Assembly (NCBI RefSeq): GCF_002196515.1
Contig: NZ_CP018835.1
Location: 3,162,001 to 3,226,000 of the forward strand
Direction: 5' to 3'
Length of the DNA stretch: 64,000 nt
Source of the DNA: Vibrio gazogenes
GTDB taxonomy: Bacteria; Pseudomonadota; Gammaproteobacteria; Enterobacterales; Vibrionaceae
Position numbers and translations under genes: made by a program. Positions 1 through 9,423 of the stretch are shown piece after piece. Positions within the stretch are counted from its first letter, which is position 1. Every line of letters begins with the position of its first letter. Under the pieces are notes generated by a model, which saw nothing but the letters and a program-made list of their open reading frames with translations, did not search any database and had not been told where the DNA came from.

Positions 1-1074
1 ATGTTTTTGAATCCCTTCTCTCTGAGCCGACGTTGGTTGAGACGATCTCAAGGCTTGCTTGCAATGATTTGTCCGCTGTTCTTGCTTTGCTATGTACCGG
101 TGATACAAGCCGATGGCGTGGTGCACAGCGATACCGGTAGCAAAAGGATTATCTTGAGTAACTCTTATGCGGGCAGTGATTTTCGTAAAGTCATGGTGCA
201 GAACTGGAAAGAAGTTGCATCTACGGCGCAGCAAAAGCGGCTGATCAAAGATGCACCGGTGATCAGTGCAAATAATTCAGTTACAGAACAGGCGCAGCAA
301 ATCCAGAATATGATCATGGAAGGTTATGATGCCATCGTGATTCTGGCGGGTTCAGATACCGCATTAAGGGGCTTGGTTCATGATGCCTGTCAGGCCGGTG
401 TTGTGGTCGTGATTCTTGCCAGTAAAGTTAATGACCCTTGTGTTTATGAGGTCAACTACGACTGGGATGAGATGGGACGAGCAGAGATCGAGTATGTGGC
501 CGAACGGCTGCAAGGAAAAGGTAATTTATTGGAAATTCGGGGCATTGCCGGAGATGCGACCGATGATGATATCAGTGCCGGGCTGCATAAAGCCGCGCAA
601 CAGTATCCGGGCCTGAAAATCGTGCATACCGTTTATGGTCAATGGACCAATTCAGTGGCGAAAAAAGAAGTGGCATTAGCTCTGCCGACACTACCGGAAA
701 TCGACGCTGTGATTGATCAGGGCGGAGATGGTTATGGGGCAGCGATGGCTTTTAAAGAGGCTGGTCGGCCTTTACCGATTATTGTGATGGGTAATCGGCA
801 GAATGAATTGGCATTCTGGCAGCAAGAGCGGGATAAACATGGTTATGAGACATTCTCCATTTCAGCGAGTCCCAGTATTTCACAGGTCGGTTTTTGGGTG
901 GCACAGCAAATTTTAGCCGGAAAGGAAGTGCCGAAGATCGTCAAGGTCCCTTTAGTGACGATTCATAGTGACGAGCTGGATGCATGGCTTGAGAAAATGC
1001 CAGTCGGTGGTGCGGCAAACCCGTCATATTCTCAGCAAGATGTCGCGAAAATGATCGATGCTTCATTGCATTAG
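1..1074 (+). CDS. Periplasmic sugar-type binding protein (RbsB-like) of a sensory operon
   Basis: A 357-residue periplasmic binding protein of the ribose/galactose-binding (Peripla_BP_4) type. A basic N-terminus and hydrophobic stretch at about residues 18-36 form a Sec signal peptide ending near Gln-Ala-Asp; there is no lipobox. The mature part shows the family's two-lobed pattern, with an early Asn-Ser-Tyr-Ala-Gly-Ser-Asp segment and a later 'DAVIDQGGDGYGAAMAFKEA' segment. No ABC permease or ATPase gene lies next to it. Instead the gene runs into a hybrid histidine kinase after 21 bp, so it is inferred to present a ligand to that kinase, as LuxP does for LuxQ, TorT for TorS and NspS for MbaA. 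The ligand cannot be read from sequence. The start coincides with the first base of the window, so its promoter is not visible. Confidence 0.8.
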   Translation: MFLNPFSLSRRWLRRSQGLLAMICPLFLLCYVPVIQADGVVHSDTGSKRIILSNSYAGSDFRKVMVQNWKEVASTAQQKRLIKDAPVISANNSVTEQAQQIQNMIMEGYDAIVILAGSDTALRGLVHDACQAGVVVVILASKVNDPCVYEVNYDWDEMGRAEIEYVAERLQGKGNLLEIRGIAGDATDDDISAGLHKAAQQYPGLKIVHTVYGQWTNSVAKKEVALALPTLPEIDAVIDQGGDGYGAAMAFKEAGRPLPIIVMGNRQNELAFWQQERDKHGYETFSISASPSISQVGFWVAQQILAGKEVPKIVKVPLVTIHSDELDAWLEKMPVGGAANPSYSQQDVAKMIDASLH

Positions 1075-1095
1075 TAACCATGTGGATGTGATTTT

Positions 1096-4000
1096 ATGCT
1101 GAAAATCAGGTCATTTGAGCACTGGTCAATTACTACCAAGATTACCGTATCGGTGATTTTGTTGGTCTTTCTCAATCTCGGGGTTTCAGCGGTCCACTTC
1201 TATAGTTTGACTCAGTTGAAAAAGTCAGTGGAAATGATTAGTTACGCTTCGGCGGTGATGGTTTCCGTCAATGATGCAGCAGAACGGGTTGAACTTTTTA
1301 TCTCTTCCCATGAGCCCGACCGTCTGAACGAAGTCAAAACGATTATCGAAGAGAATGTTAAAACGCTCGCTCATCTGGATTTGAGTGAATTGGATAGTGT
1401 TCATGCAGAAGAAGTCTCTGCACTGAAAAGACGAATGCGCTACTTCTCCAATACGGTCGACATTTTAGGGTTAGCGACTGACATGATGAATACCGAAACC
1501 AGCAATATGACGCGTCAGCAGACGCAATTGCAAAGCGTCGCAACTGCGATTGAAACCGATCTGATGCAACGACGGGAGCAGCTTGAGCAACGGATGAGTT
1601 TGCAGGATGACGGGACAGATAAGATGCTCCGAGTCCACCAGATTATCCAGAGCCTTCGTGGGGGACTGCATAAAATCTCATCGGTGCTGTTGCCGAATAC
1701 GAATGGGGATATTGAGCAGTCGCTCAGCGAAATCAGACGTGCTTTGCAAGCGATGTTTCCGGTTGTCAATATGCTCAAAGAAAATGATGTTCAGGCGGGG
1801 TGGTTAAGTGCGATTGAACAACTGGAACAGACATTTATTCTTACCCAACAAGATATTCAGGCACTGAAGGATACCCCATCAGAGCGTCGGGGTGTTTATA
1901 CACAAATGTTGGTCCATCTTCAAACCATTGAACAACTGATCAATCAGCTTGAAAGTCGAGTGTCTGCACGAGAAGGGGAACTGGATCAGATGATGGATCA
2001 CCTCAGGACTGAGCTGGGATTACTACAAAACTCGGTCAATGTTTCCAGACGGTTCACGGAGCGGGTCGCTTATTTAGAAGCCAAAACATTGACTTTTCTG
2101 CTGAATTCAACAGATGACGAGGCCGCTCTCGTCCATGAAACATTGGATCAATTGAGTCATTACTCGCGCATTTTGCCGTCGGTGAATATTTCGGAGTCAT
2201 CTCTGAACGCAGCGGTGACCGTCAATGCGTTGATTGATGGTTACCGGGATGCGTTTATTCGGTTTCGACAGGCTAATTATGCGTTGTCCCGGGTTCACAT
2301 GAAAGTTCGTGAAGAAGCAGACCGGGCATCATCACTGGTCTCTCAATTTGCCAAAGAGCAGCAAGTTGCAGCGGATAAGCATAATGCATGGAGTGAGCTG
2401 TCGGGGACGATTGTTGGTGGCATCACGGCATTGACAGCGCTGTTTATTGCTTGGTCAACGTCGCGTTTGATTGCCCGCCCGATTGTCTCTCTGGCCGCAG
2501 TGATGCGTCAGTTGGCGGCGGGTGAGCTTGATGTCAATATTACGGGCGTGAGGCGTCAGGATGAAGTTGGCACTATGTCTCGTGCCGTGAAAGTCTTTCA
2601 GGAAAATGCGGTGAAAGTCCGGGCAATGGAAGCAGAAGCGGAATCGGAACGACAACAGATCATGGCACAACTGGAGCAGCGGGTTGTTGAACGGACGGAA
2701 GACTTACAGCATAAAACCGAGCAGTTGGAAGCCCAGGCGCGTGAACTGGATCGTGCGCGTATTCAGGCAGAAGCCGCCACCCATTCTAAATCCGTTTTTC
2801 TGGCGAATATGAGCCATGAACTGAGAACACCATTAAATGCCATTCTCGGTTATGCGCAATTGATTCACCGGGCACCTGAATTAAACGAACAGCAAAAAGA
2901 CGGACTGAATACCATTATCCAGAGTGGTCATCATTTACTGACCTTGATTAATGACCTGTTGGATTTGTCGAAGATTGAAGCCGGGCGGATGGACATGACA
3001 CCGGAGGCTGTTGATCTATCGCGGTGTTTTCAGAGTGTACTTGAGATTATTCGGATTAAAGCTGCGGAGAAAGGTTTAACGCTCAAACTTCAGGTGATGC
3101 CTCAAACGCTGCCTTGGGTTTTTCTGGATGAAAAACGGCTGCGGCAGGTATTGCTGAATTTGTTAGGTAATGCCGTGAAGTATACCGACACAGGACATAT
3201 CTACCTCAACGTGATTGCTGAACCCATTGATAGGGAAGCATCCGTTCGGGTGACTTTCTCGGTCGAAGATAGTGGGATTGGGATTGATCCCGAGATGCAG
3301 GATATTATTTTTCGTCCTTTTGAACGTGTCGGTGATAAAAAACGCCGGATCATCGGGACGGGGCTTGGCCTTGCGATTAGCCAGCAACTGGTCAAGCAGA
3401 TGGGCGGAGAGATTCAGGTCAAAAGCCAAGCCGGAGTGGGGAGTCTGTTTTTCTTTACGCTGGATTTGCCTGTGGTGACGGAGAAGGGCGAGCAGGAAGT
3501 TCGTTCCGGTCAAGAACATATTATTGGCTATGAAGGCAGCCGGAAGCAAATTCTGATTGTTGATGATGTGCTGGAGAATCGCATGTTACTGGTTGATTTA
3601 TTGACTGACATTGGATTTGAAACCTGTGAAGCCACCGAGGGGCAGGAGGGGGTTGAGCAAGCGACGGCGAAGCGTCCGGATTTGATTTTGATGGATATTG
3701 TGATGCCGGTGATGGACGGGCTGGAAGCGACGCGGCGTATTCGACTTATTCCAGAGTTGGCGGCGATACCGATCTTGATTGTTTCTGCCAGCGCATCGCA
3801 AACCGAGTTTACTCAGGGAAAAGAGGCCGGGGCCAGTGGTTTTGTGAGCAAACCGATTGATCGGCACCAGTTACTGATTCAGATCGGTGAGCAGTTGGAT
3901 CTCACATGGCGTGTTGATGAGCGGACATCAGAATTGGAAGCATCACCAAAGGTGTCCGATACTTCAGAATGGGTCGTGCCACCAAAAACGCAATTAGAGG

Positions 4001-4185
4001 AACTTCATCATTTGGCACTGATCGGCAATATGCGCCATATCCGTGATTGGAGTGAGAGTTTGCAAACTGAAGACGCTCGTTATCATGCTTTTGCTATGCA
4101 TTTGATTGATATGACGAAGTCGTTCCAATCCCGGGCGATATTGTTATTGGTCAATGAGTTGTTGGAAAGGAAATCTGCTATATGA
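1096..4185 (+). CDS. TorS-like hybrid sensor histidine kinase
   Basis: A 1029-residue inner-membrane hybrid kinase. One membrane segment lies at about residues 16-37 and a second at about 435-458, with a roughly 400-residue, mostly helical periplasmic sensor between them. Then follow HAMP (about 459-512), a coiled coil, HisKA with phospho-acceptor His574 in a Ser-His-Glu-Leu-Arg-Thr-Pro motif, a HATPase domain with N, G1 (DSGIGI) and G2 (GTGLGLA) boxes, and a receiver with Asp867. The ~90-residue tail lacks the His-x-x-Lys-Gly signature of an Hpt domain, unlike TorS itself, so phosphotransfer to the next gene product needs an external Hpt or goes directly from His574. The long helical sensor resembles TorS-type sensors that dock a periplasmic binding protein. 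The stop codon overlaps the next gene by 4 bp (ATGA), which indicates translational coupling. Confidence 0.88.
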   Translation: MLKIRSFEHWSITTKITVSVILLVFLNLGVSAVHFYSLTQLKKSVEMISYASAVMVSVNDAAERVELFISSHEPDRLNEVKTIIEENVKTLAHLDLSELDSVHAEEVSALKRRMRYFSNTVDILGLATDMMNTETSNMTRQQTQLQSVATAIETDLMQRREQLEQRMSLQDDGTDKMLRVHQIIQSLRGGLHKISSVLLPNTNGDIEQSLSEIRRALQAMFPVVNMLKENDVQAGWLSAIEQLEQTFILTQQDIQALKDTPSERRGVYTQMLVHLQTIEQLINQLESRVSAREGELDQMMDHLRTELGLLQNSVNVSRRFTERVAYLEAKTLTFLLNSTDDEAALVHETLDQLSHYSRILPSVNISESSLNAAVTVNALIDGYRDAFIRFRQANYALSRVHMKVREEADRASSLVSQFAKEQQVAADKHNAWSELSGTIVGGITALTALFIAWSTSRLIARPIVSLAAVMRQLAAGELDVNITGVRRQDEVGTMSRAVKVFQENAVKVRAMEAEAESERQQIMAQLEQRVVERTEDLQHKTEQLEAQARELDRARIQAEAATHSKSVFLANMSHELRTPLNAILGYAQLIHRAPELNEQQKDGLNTIIQSGHHLLTLINDLLDLSKIEAGRMDMTPEAVDLSRCFQSVLEIIRIKAAEKGLTLKLQVMPQTLPWVFLDEKRLRQVLLNLLGNAVKYTDTGHIYLNVIAEPIDREASVRVTFSVEDSGIGIDPEMQDIIFRPFERVGDKKRRIIGTGLGLAISQQLVKQMGGEIQVKSQAGVGSLFFFTLDLPVVTEKGEQEVRSGQEHIIGYEGSRKQILIVDDVLENRMLLVDLLTDIGFETCEATEGQEGVEQATAKRPDLILMDIVMPVMDGLEATRRIRLIPELAAIPILIVSASASQTEFTQGKEAGASGFVSKPIDRHQLLIQIGEQLDLTWRVDERTSELEASPKVSDTSEWVVPPKTQLEELHHLALIGNMRHIRDWSESLQTEDARYHAFAMHLIDMTKSFQSRAILLLVNELLERKSAI

Positions 4186-6854
4186 GTATCGTAGAGAATT
4201 CGACATTGAAACAGCAAGACCAAGTCATCTTGATCATCGATGATACCCCTGCCAACTTGGGCGTATTAGTGGATGAACTTGATGGCCGGCATTTTCAGGT
4301 TTTGATCGCGGAAGACGGAGAAGAGGGATTACAGCGGGCTGATTATGTGGTGCCGGATTTGATCTTACTGGATGTGATGATGCCGGGGATGAATGGCTTT
4401 GAAGTCTGTACGCTGTTGAAAAAAAATAATAAAACGTGCCATATCCCGGTGATTTTTATGACGGCGTTGAGTGATGTAACCGACAAAGTGAAGGGGTTTG
4501 AGGTCGGTGGTGTGGATTACATTACCAAGCCTTTTCAGATCGAAGAAGTTGTATCTCGGATTAAGCTTCACTTGTCTCTGTGTCATATGCAGCAGCGGTT
4601 AACGGAAAAAAACCAGCAATTGGTGGAAGAAAGCCAAGTTCGTCAACAAGCGCAAGGGGCACTAAATCAAATTTTACAAGAACAGCAACGTTTACTGGAA
4701 CATTCCGGGGTCGGGATTGCATTTTTACAGCAGCGACGGATTGTCAGGTGTAATCAAAAATTTGCGACCCTGTTTGAGCAGACGATCGACACTTTGAGTG
4801 ATTTACCACTCGAATCGCTTTATTCGGCTGAATATCATGATGATTACATTCATCAAGCTGCGCGTCAGTCGCTCGTTCAGCAAGGTGAGTATGTTTTAGA
4901 TATTCGCTATCAGTGTCGTAATGGGCGATGTTTCTGGGGAGAGACAATTCTGACCGCGATTGATCGGGACGACCTCTCTAAAGGGGAAATTTTAGTCATA
5001 CATGATATTGATCAGCGCAAACGAACAGAGGTGCTGAACATCGGCCAAGGGCAATTGTTTGAAATGATGGTCACTGGCTCGGCACTGGATGACATTCTCA
5101 ACCGTTTGATTCAATTGATTGAAGCACATCAAATAACGACGTTGGGCGCGATATTTTTGAAAAACCACGATCGGTTAACGTTGCGCACCGCGCCCGGACT
5201 GCCGGACATGTTTGCCACACAGTATGAGACATTATTTCCCGAAGGCGAACTTGTGACGGAATCATCCAGTCCGAATAGTGAGTCTGTGATACGGGAACAG
5301 GCCGTCTGGTGTGAGGACCCACTGGCACCGGCACCCGGATGGGAAGCCTATGGCTCGTTACTGGATCTGTTTGGGATTCAAGCTTGTTATACCGTACCGA
5401 TGGTCACTTCTCAGGGCGATATTTTAGGTACGCTAACACTTTATTTCCTTGAAAAATATCAAATGAATCAAGTGGATATTTCATTTGTGGATATGGTAAC
5501 CCGCATTGCGGGTATTGCGATTGAACGTCAATATAATGAAGAGCGGATTCAATATCTGGCACATCACGATACATTGACGGAATTACCGAATCGAACATTA
5601 TTCGATGATCGTCTCAATCAAGGACTGTTATGGGCGCAGCGCTATGGCCGGAAAGTTTCGGTGGTTCTGATTGATTTGGACCATTTCAAAATGATTAATG
5701 ACAGTTTAGGTCACAGTTGCGGAGATGCATTATTACAAATTATTGCCAAGCGCATGACGGCCTGCATCAGGAAAACAGATACGTTGGCTCGTTTGGGGGG
5801 CGATGAATTTGTCTTGATTTTGTATAACGCTGACCCGATTGAGCTGGTCCTCAATCGGATTAAAGAGACGATTGCCCAACCCATAGACATTGCTGATCAC
5901 GAAATTCGTATGACCAGTAGTATCGGGTTTGCTAACTATCCTGATGATGGTGAGACTGCAGAAGTCCTGTTAAGAAATGCCGATGTTGCCATGTATCATG
6001 TCAAAGAACAGGGACGGAATAGTTTTCAGCATTATAGCCTTAAGATGGGGCATGAGCTTCAGGAACGGATGGTGCTTCAGGAAAACCTTCGCCATGCATT
6101 AGATAATCAAGAGTTCATTCTGCACTATCAGCCCCAATATTGTTTTCATACGCAGCGGGTTGTTGGGGTTGAAGCGCTATTGCGCTGGCAGCACCCTGAA
6201 TTCGGTATGGTACCGCCGATGCGTTTTATCGAGTTAGCGGAAACGACAGGGCTGATTGTTCCGATCGGTGATTGGGTGTTGCAGACCGCATGTAAACAGA
6301 ATAAAGCTTGGCAAGATGCCGGTATTGAGGGGCTCTGCGTGGCCGTGAACGTCTCGGCGCGTCAATTCCATGAACAAGACCTACCGGATCGTGTGGCTGC
6401 CGCTTTAGAAGTGAGTGGGCTAGAAGCCCGTTACCTGGAGCTGGAAATTACGGAAAGTGTGGTGATGCAAAATCCGCAAGAAGCCGTTGAAATTATGCAA
6501 AAAATCAACCGCATGGGGGTTCAGCTTTCGATTGACGATTTTGGGACGGGTTACTCCAGCCTCAGTGCGTTGAAAAATTTTCCGGTCCATCGCCTGAAAA
6601 TTGATCGCGCTTTTGTTATGGATCTGCCGGATAACCCTGAAGGATGCAGCATTGCACAAGCAGTGATTGCGTTAGGCCATAACCTAGGACTGAATGTCAT
6701 CGCTGAGGGGGTTGAAGATGATCGGCAGTTGGCGTTCTTACATCAGCACCAATGTGATGAAATTCAGGGGTATTACTTTTGTCGTCCTGAGCCGGTTGAT
6801 CGTTGTGAAGCGTTTTTGCTGTCTCGTCCCCGTCCACTGAATTTGTTGGATTGA
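4182..6854 (+). CDS. Response regulator with PAS, GAF, GGDEF and EAL domains (bifunctional c-di-GMP enzyme)
   Basis: An 890-residue cytoplasmic regulator that should make and/or degrade cyclic di-GMP. Domains in order: receiver (about 12-128, phospho-acceptor Asp64, conserved Lys in 'YITKPF'), a short coiled coil, PAS (about 168-275), GAF (about 290-440), GGDEF (about 455-615) and EAL (about 630-880). The GGDEF signature is intact at 539-543 and is preceded at the correct 5-residue spacing by an RxxD inhibitory site (Arg-Lys-Thr-Asp). The EAL domain keeps Glu-Ala-Leu at 664-666, the ELEITES segment, DDFGTGYSS and the distal AEGVE motif, so both activities look possible. It is coupled to the upstream kinase by a 4-bp overlap, making that kinase the obvious input. 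Which activity dominates cannot be told from sequence. Confidence 0.92.
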   Translation: MSIVENSTLKQQDQVILIIDDTPANLGVLVDELDGRHFQVLIAEDGEEGLQRADYVVPDLILLDVMMPGMNGFEVCTLLKKNNKTCHIPVIFMTALSDVTDKVKGFEVGGVDYITKPFQIEEVVSRIKLHLSLCHMQQRLTEKNQQLVEESQVRQQAQGALNQILQEQQRLLEHSGVGIAFLQQRRIVRCNQKFATLFEQTIDTLSDLPLESLYSAEYHDDYIHQAARQSLVQQGEYVLDIRYQCRNGRCFWGETILTAIDRDDLSKGEILVIHDIDQRKRTEVLNIGQGQLFEMMVTGSALDDILNRLIQLIEAHQITTLGAIFLKNHDRLTLRTAPGLPDMFATQYETLFPEGELVTESSSPNSESVIREQAVWCEDPLAPAPGWEAYGSLLDLFGIQACYTVPMVTSQGDILGTLTLYFLEKYQMNQVDISFVDMVTRIAGIAIERQYNEERIQYLAHHDTLTELPNRTLFDDRLNQGLLWAQRYGRKVSVVLIDLDHFKMINDSLGHSCGDALLQIIAKRMTACIRKTDTLARLGGDEFVLILYNADPIELVLNRIKETIAQPIDIADHEIRMTSSIGFANYPDDGETAEVLLRNADVAMYHVKEQGRNSFQHYSLKMGHELQERMVLQENLRHALDNQEFILHYQPQYCFHTQRVVGVEALLRWQHPEFGMVPPMRFIELAETTGLIVPIGDWVLQTACKQNKAWQDAGIEGLCVAVNVSARQFHEQDLPDRVAAALEVSGLEARYLELEITESVVMQNPQEAVEIMQKINRMGVQLSIDDFGTGYSSLSALKNFPVHRLKIDRAFVMDLPDNPEGCSIAQAVIALGHNLGLNVIAEGVEDDRQLAFLHQHQCDEIQGYYFCRPEPVDRCEAFLLSRPRPLNLLD

Positions 6855-7218
6855 TAAATGACGTGGTGAATGCAACAAATCTAATGGTATTCAGTGAGGT
6901 TCCTTCTGTAATGTTTTAGGAATAATGATAATTCAATTATTTATCATTTAAATTCAAGAATAAATGAAGTGGCTCACTGTATTTTTATGTTTATCGTTAC
7001 GCGATCAAATTTTCGAATACTTTTGCTTTATTTTTGTTACATTCTTTGGAAAATTATCAAACTTTTTCTATGATTTTGTTAAGTCATTGTATGAAAATCA
7101 CCCAAGTGGTTTTGGGTTCAGAATGTCTTCCAATCACTTCTGAGTCGTATCGTACAGTCACTTGGGGAAATCAAAAAATCAATATAATAATCAGAGCATT
7201 ACCCCTTGAGAGTTTTTT
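6855..7218. other. Intergenic region, AT-rich, upstream of the hemerythrin chemoreceptor
   Basis: A 364-bp gap with no convincing gene. A short possible reading frame at 7034-7222 has no ribosome-binding site and no recognisable product. An inverted repeat at 6925-6949 is listed separately. The last bases carry a GAGAG Shine-Dalgarno six bases before the ATG at 7219. I see no flagellar sigma-28 promoter match. Confidence 0.5.
6925..6949. promoter_or_regulatory. Fur-like dyad AATGATAA-N9-TTATCATT
   Basis: A perfect 8-bp inverted repeat with a 9-bp spacer. The neighbourhood ATAATGATAAT matches part of the 19-bp Fur consensus (about 12 of 19 positions by eye). It lies about 270 bp upstream of the gene for a di-iron hemerythrin chemoreceptor, which would make iron control sensible, but the region is AT-rich and chance is a serious alternative. 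Confidence 0.25.
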
Positions 7219-8811
7219 ATGAATTATAACAACATAAAGAAATTGAGTCAGTTGAGCGCGCAACAATGGAATTTAATCTTATTTATCCTGCAATTGCCTT
7301 TCTTCGCCTATTTTGTTTCACAGCAGCTTTGGTGGTGGACCGGAGGACAAATCCTGTTTAGTGCCGTTGTGTATCTGACGTTGCAATCATTTCATCGTTT
7401 ACTGATGATAACCCAGAATGCTGCGATTGAGCTGTCTGAAGGTGACTTGCGGGTCAGAATTAAAACTGAGCGTGAAGGTGCGCATCCGCTGTATCGTTCT
7501 TTCAATCGAATTGGTGAAGATGTTTCAAGAACGGTTGGGGCACTGGGGGCGACCTCTGCGGCATTGCTCAACGTTGCTGAATCAGTAAAAAAAGATTCGC
7601 AACTGTCGAAAACCGGTGCTTTACAGCAAAGGAATGATATTGAACAGGCGGCAGAAATCGTCGGGAACTTGGTTGAGACGACCCGGCAAGTTGCTCACTT
7701 TACCGAGATTTCGTCTGGTTATGCCAATGAAGCGAAGACACAGGCTGATGAAGGCTGTCGCGGGATGACACAACTGGAACATGCGTTACATACAGCCAGT
7801 GAGCAAATTGAGACATCGCATCAGCATATTAATACACTGGAGTCGGAAAGTGTCAGTATTGGGCAGGTGATCAGCACCATTAGTGAGATTGCGGAGCAGA
7901 CCAATTTGCTGGCATTGAATGCCGCGATAGAAGCCGCCCGGGCCGGGGAACAGGGACGTGGCTTTGCTGTTGTTGCTGATGAAGTCAGAACCCTCGCAAC
8001 ACGAACGCAAACGGCAACCAATGATATCCATGTGCGGATTGAGGCATTGCGTACAAGTATTAATACCGTGGTTGAGGCGATGCAGAAAAACAGTGAATGC
8101 ATGAATGAGTCGATGGGAGTTGTCGAACAGACCAGCCAGTCTTTCTCGCAGTTACTAGAGAAGATCGCAGAGATTAAAGGGCAAAGTAGTCAAATCACGA
8201 CGTCTTTGGATGCGCAGGTCAATGCAACGGTCGATTTAGAACATTGTTTGTCGGAAATCTCTGTCGTGGCAAAAGAGAATGTCAGAGCGACACAAGAAAC
8301 ACTGATGGCGAGTGTCACAGTGCAAAATATATCCGGTGAAATTAATTCGCTCTTACATCGCTTTGCGATTGATAGTCGCCAGTTGGAAACCGAAGACAAG
8401 CAAAGGAATAAGTTAATCGAGTGGGGGCCATCGCTTGATTTAAATATTAAGGAAATTAATCGTCAGCATCAGACTTTAGTCCATCTGATTAATGAGTTAA
8501 ATCATTTATTGAATAACGGTTATGGACTGTCTTCGATTAAACGGGTGGTACAAAGCTTGATTGACTATACAGCGAACCACTTTCAGTATGAGGAAACGCT
8601 GTTTGAACAATTCGGCTATGTGCATGAGCATGAGCACGTCGGGGCTCACCATCGTTTAGTCGAGCAGGTACTTGATTTCCAGAAGCGTGTCGAAAATGGT
8701 GAAAACATTGGTAAGGAGCTGATGGCGTTCCTTGAAGATTGGTTAACATTACATATTCAGAAAGAAGATAAACAATACGTTGAATGTTTCCATGAGCATG
8801 GTGTGAATTGA
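7219..8811 (+). CDS. Methyl-accepting chemotaxis protein with C-terminal hemerythrin domain
   Basis: A 530-residue chemoreceptor. Two hydrophobic segments close together (about 18-35 and 39-58) leave almost no periplasmic domain, so sensing must be cytoplasmic. A HAMP-like linker follows, then the MCP signalling domain with the highly conserved hairpin tip (about 223-265, Glu-Ile-Ala-Glu-Gln-Thr-Asn onward). The C-terminal ~125 residues form a bacteriohemerythrin with every di-iron ligand in place: His417, His454 and Glu458 (HxxxE), His473 and His477 (HxxxH), His512 and Asp517 (HxxxxD). Hemerythrin binds O2 at a non-haem di-iron centre, so this is predicted to be an oxygen or redox taxis receptor comparable in principle to DcrH of Desulfovibrio. 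There is no C-terminal CheR-tethering pentapeptide because the hemerythrin occupies the end. It appears monocistronic and is followed by a terminator. Confidence 0.93.
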   Translation: MNYNNIKKLSQLSAQQWNLILFILQLPFFAYFVSQQLWWWTGGQILFSAVVYLTLQSFHRLLMITQNAAIELSEGDLRVRIKTEREGAHPLYRSFNRIGEDVSRTVGALGATSAALLNVAESVKKDSQLSKTGALQQRNDIEQAAEIVGNLVETTRQVAHFTEISSGYANEAKTQADEGCRGMTQLEHALHTASEQIETSHQHINTLESESVSIGQVISTISEIAEQTNLLALNAAIEAARAGEQGRGFAVVADEVRTLATRTQTATNDIHVRIEALRTSINTVVEAMQKNSECMNESMGVVEQTSQSFSQLLEKIAEIKGQSSQITTSLDAQVNATVDLEHCLSEISVVAKENVRATQETLMASVTVQNISGEINSLLHRFAIDSRQLETEDKQRNKLIEWGPSLDLNIKEINRQHQTLVHLINELNHLLNNGYGLSSIKRVVQSLIDYTANHFQYEETLFEQFGYVHEHEHVGAHHRLVEQVLDFQKRVENGENIGKELMAFLEDWLTLHIQKEDKQYVECFHEHGVN

Positions 8812-8854
8812 AGATGAGGGGCTCTGACTGGCGCCCTGACAATATAGCAGAGAT

Positions 8855-8897
8855 AAAAATATCCCTTCAGAGACGGATCATCTGAAGGGATGAGAAA
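8855..8897. terminator. Bidirectional intrinsic terminator
   Basis: An 11-bp perfect stem (ATCCCTTCAGA at 8861-8871 pairing with 8881-8891) with a 9-base loop lies between two convergent genes. A T-run follows it when read on the minus strand (the AAAAAT before 8861) and an A-rich tract on the other side, so it can serve the chemoreceptor gene and the small minus-strand gene. Confidence 0.75.
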
Positions 8898-8935
8898 AAA
8901 GAAAGAATTTTGAGCGGGTCAGACGCGCTGGCTGA

Positions 8936-9301
8936 TCAAACGATGGCTAACAGAATACTGCCAATTGTTGCCGCTGCGGAAAGATATTGCCCCGCAGAGT
9001 ATGAGCCGTCATCTTCCTCTTCTAATTTTTTAGGATGTTCCATTCCCAGAGCACCATAAGTAAATGATTCGACTTTATCACCCACACTTTTATCTTCACT
9101 CGCTTTGTTTTCTTTGTCGATTTCTTTCAGTGCGGCAAGTAAAGCTTTCCCTTCGTCGGATAAAATGACTTTGTTCTGCTCAACTTTGGTCGATTCATTG
9201 GTTTTATTTGGCGCACCCTGAGCTGCCGGTGCAATTTGTTTTGCTTTAACCGACTGAGGTGAATACAAAGTTGTAGATCCTGTTGCTTTTACTGGGTCCA
9301 T
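8936..9301 (-). CDS. Small conserved-looking protein of unknown function
   Basis: A 121-residue protein that I do not recognise by function. The start is supported by an AGGAGA Shine-Dalgarno six bases before the ATG at 9301. The N-terminal half is polar and Lys/Gln/Ser-rich, and looks disordered. The middle (about 48-75) is a charged helical stretch of the 'ALLAALKEIDKENKASEDKS' type. The C-terminal 20 residues (SAAATIGSILLAIV) are hydrophobic and could insert in or lie on a membrane. There is no signal peptide. It is monocistronic between the shared terminator at 8855-8897 and rlmA. The good ribosome-binding site, coding-like composition and terminator make it a probable real gene. Confidence 0.65.
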   Translation of the reverse strand: MDPVKATGSTTLYSPQSVKAKQIAPAAQGAPNKTNESTKVEQNKVILSDEGKALLAALKEIDKENKASEDKSVGDKVESFTYGALGMEHPKKLEEEDDGSYSAGQYLSAAATIGSILLAIV

Positions 9302-9423
9302 AACATTCTCCTGCCCATCTCCTTATATGTTAACGGAGGTTGAAGGAAAAACTTGAGTTATTTTTTCTCAAAGTTTTTCCTGCAAATAAGACAGCAAAAA
9401 ATATGCCCGAATTGGTGTGGTAT

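Noticed and set aside
1..1074. First gene as true torT
   Set aside because: The sequence follows the ribose-type binding-protein pattern and not TorT; no torCAD genes are present, so the TorS resemblance of the kinase is architectural only.
7034..7222. 62-residue open frame before the hemerythrin chemoreceptor
   Set aside because: No ribosome-binding site, odd composition, and overlaps the well-supported start at 7219.
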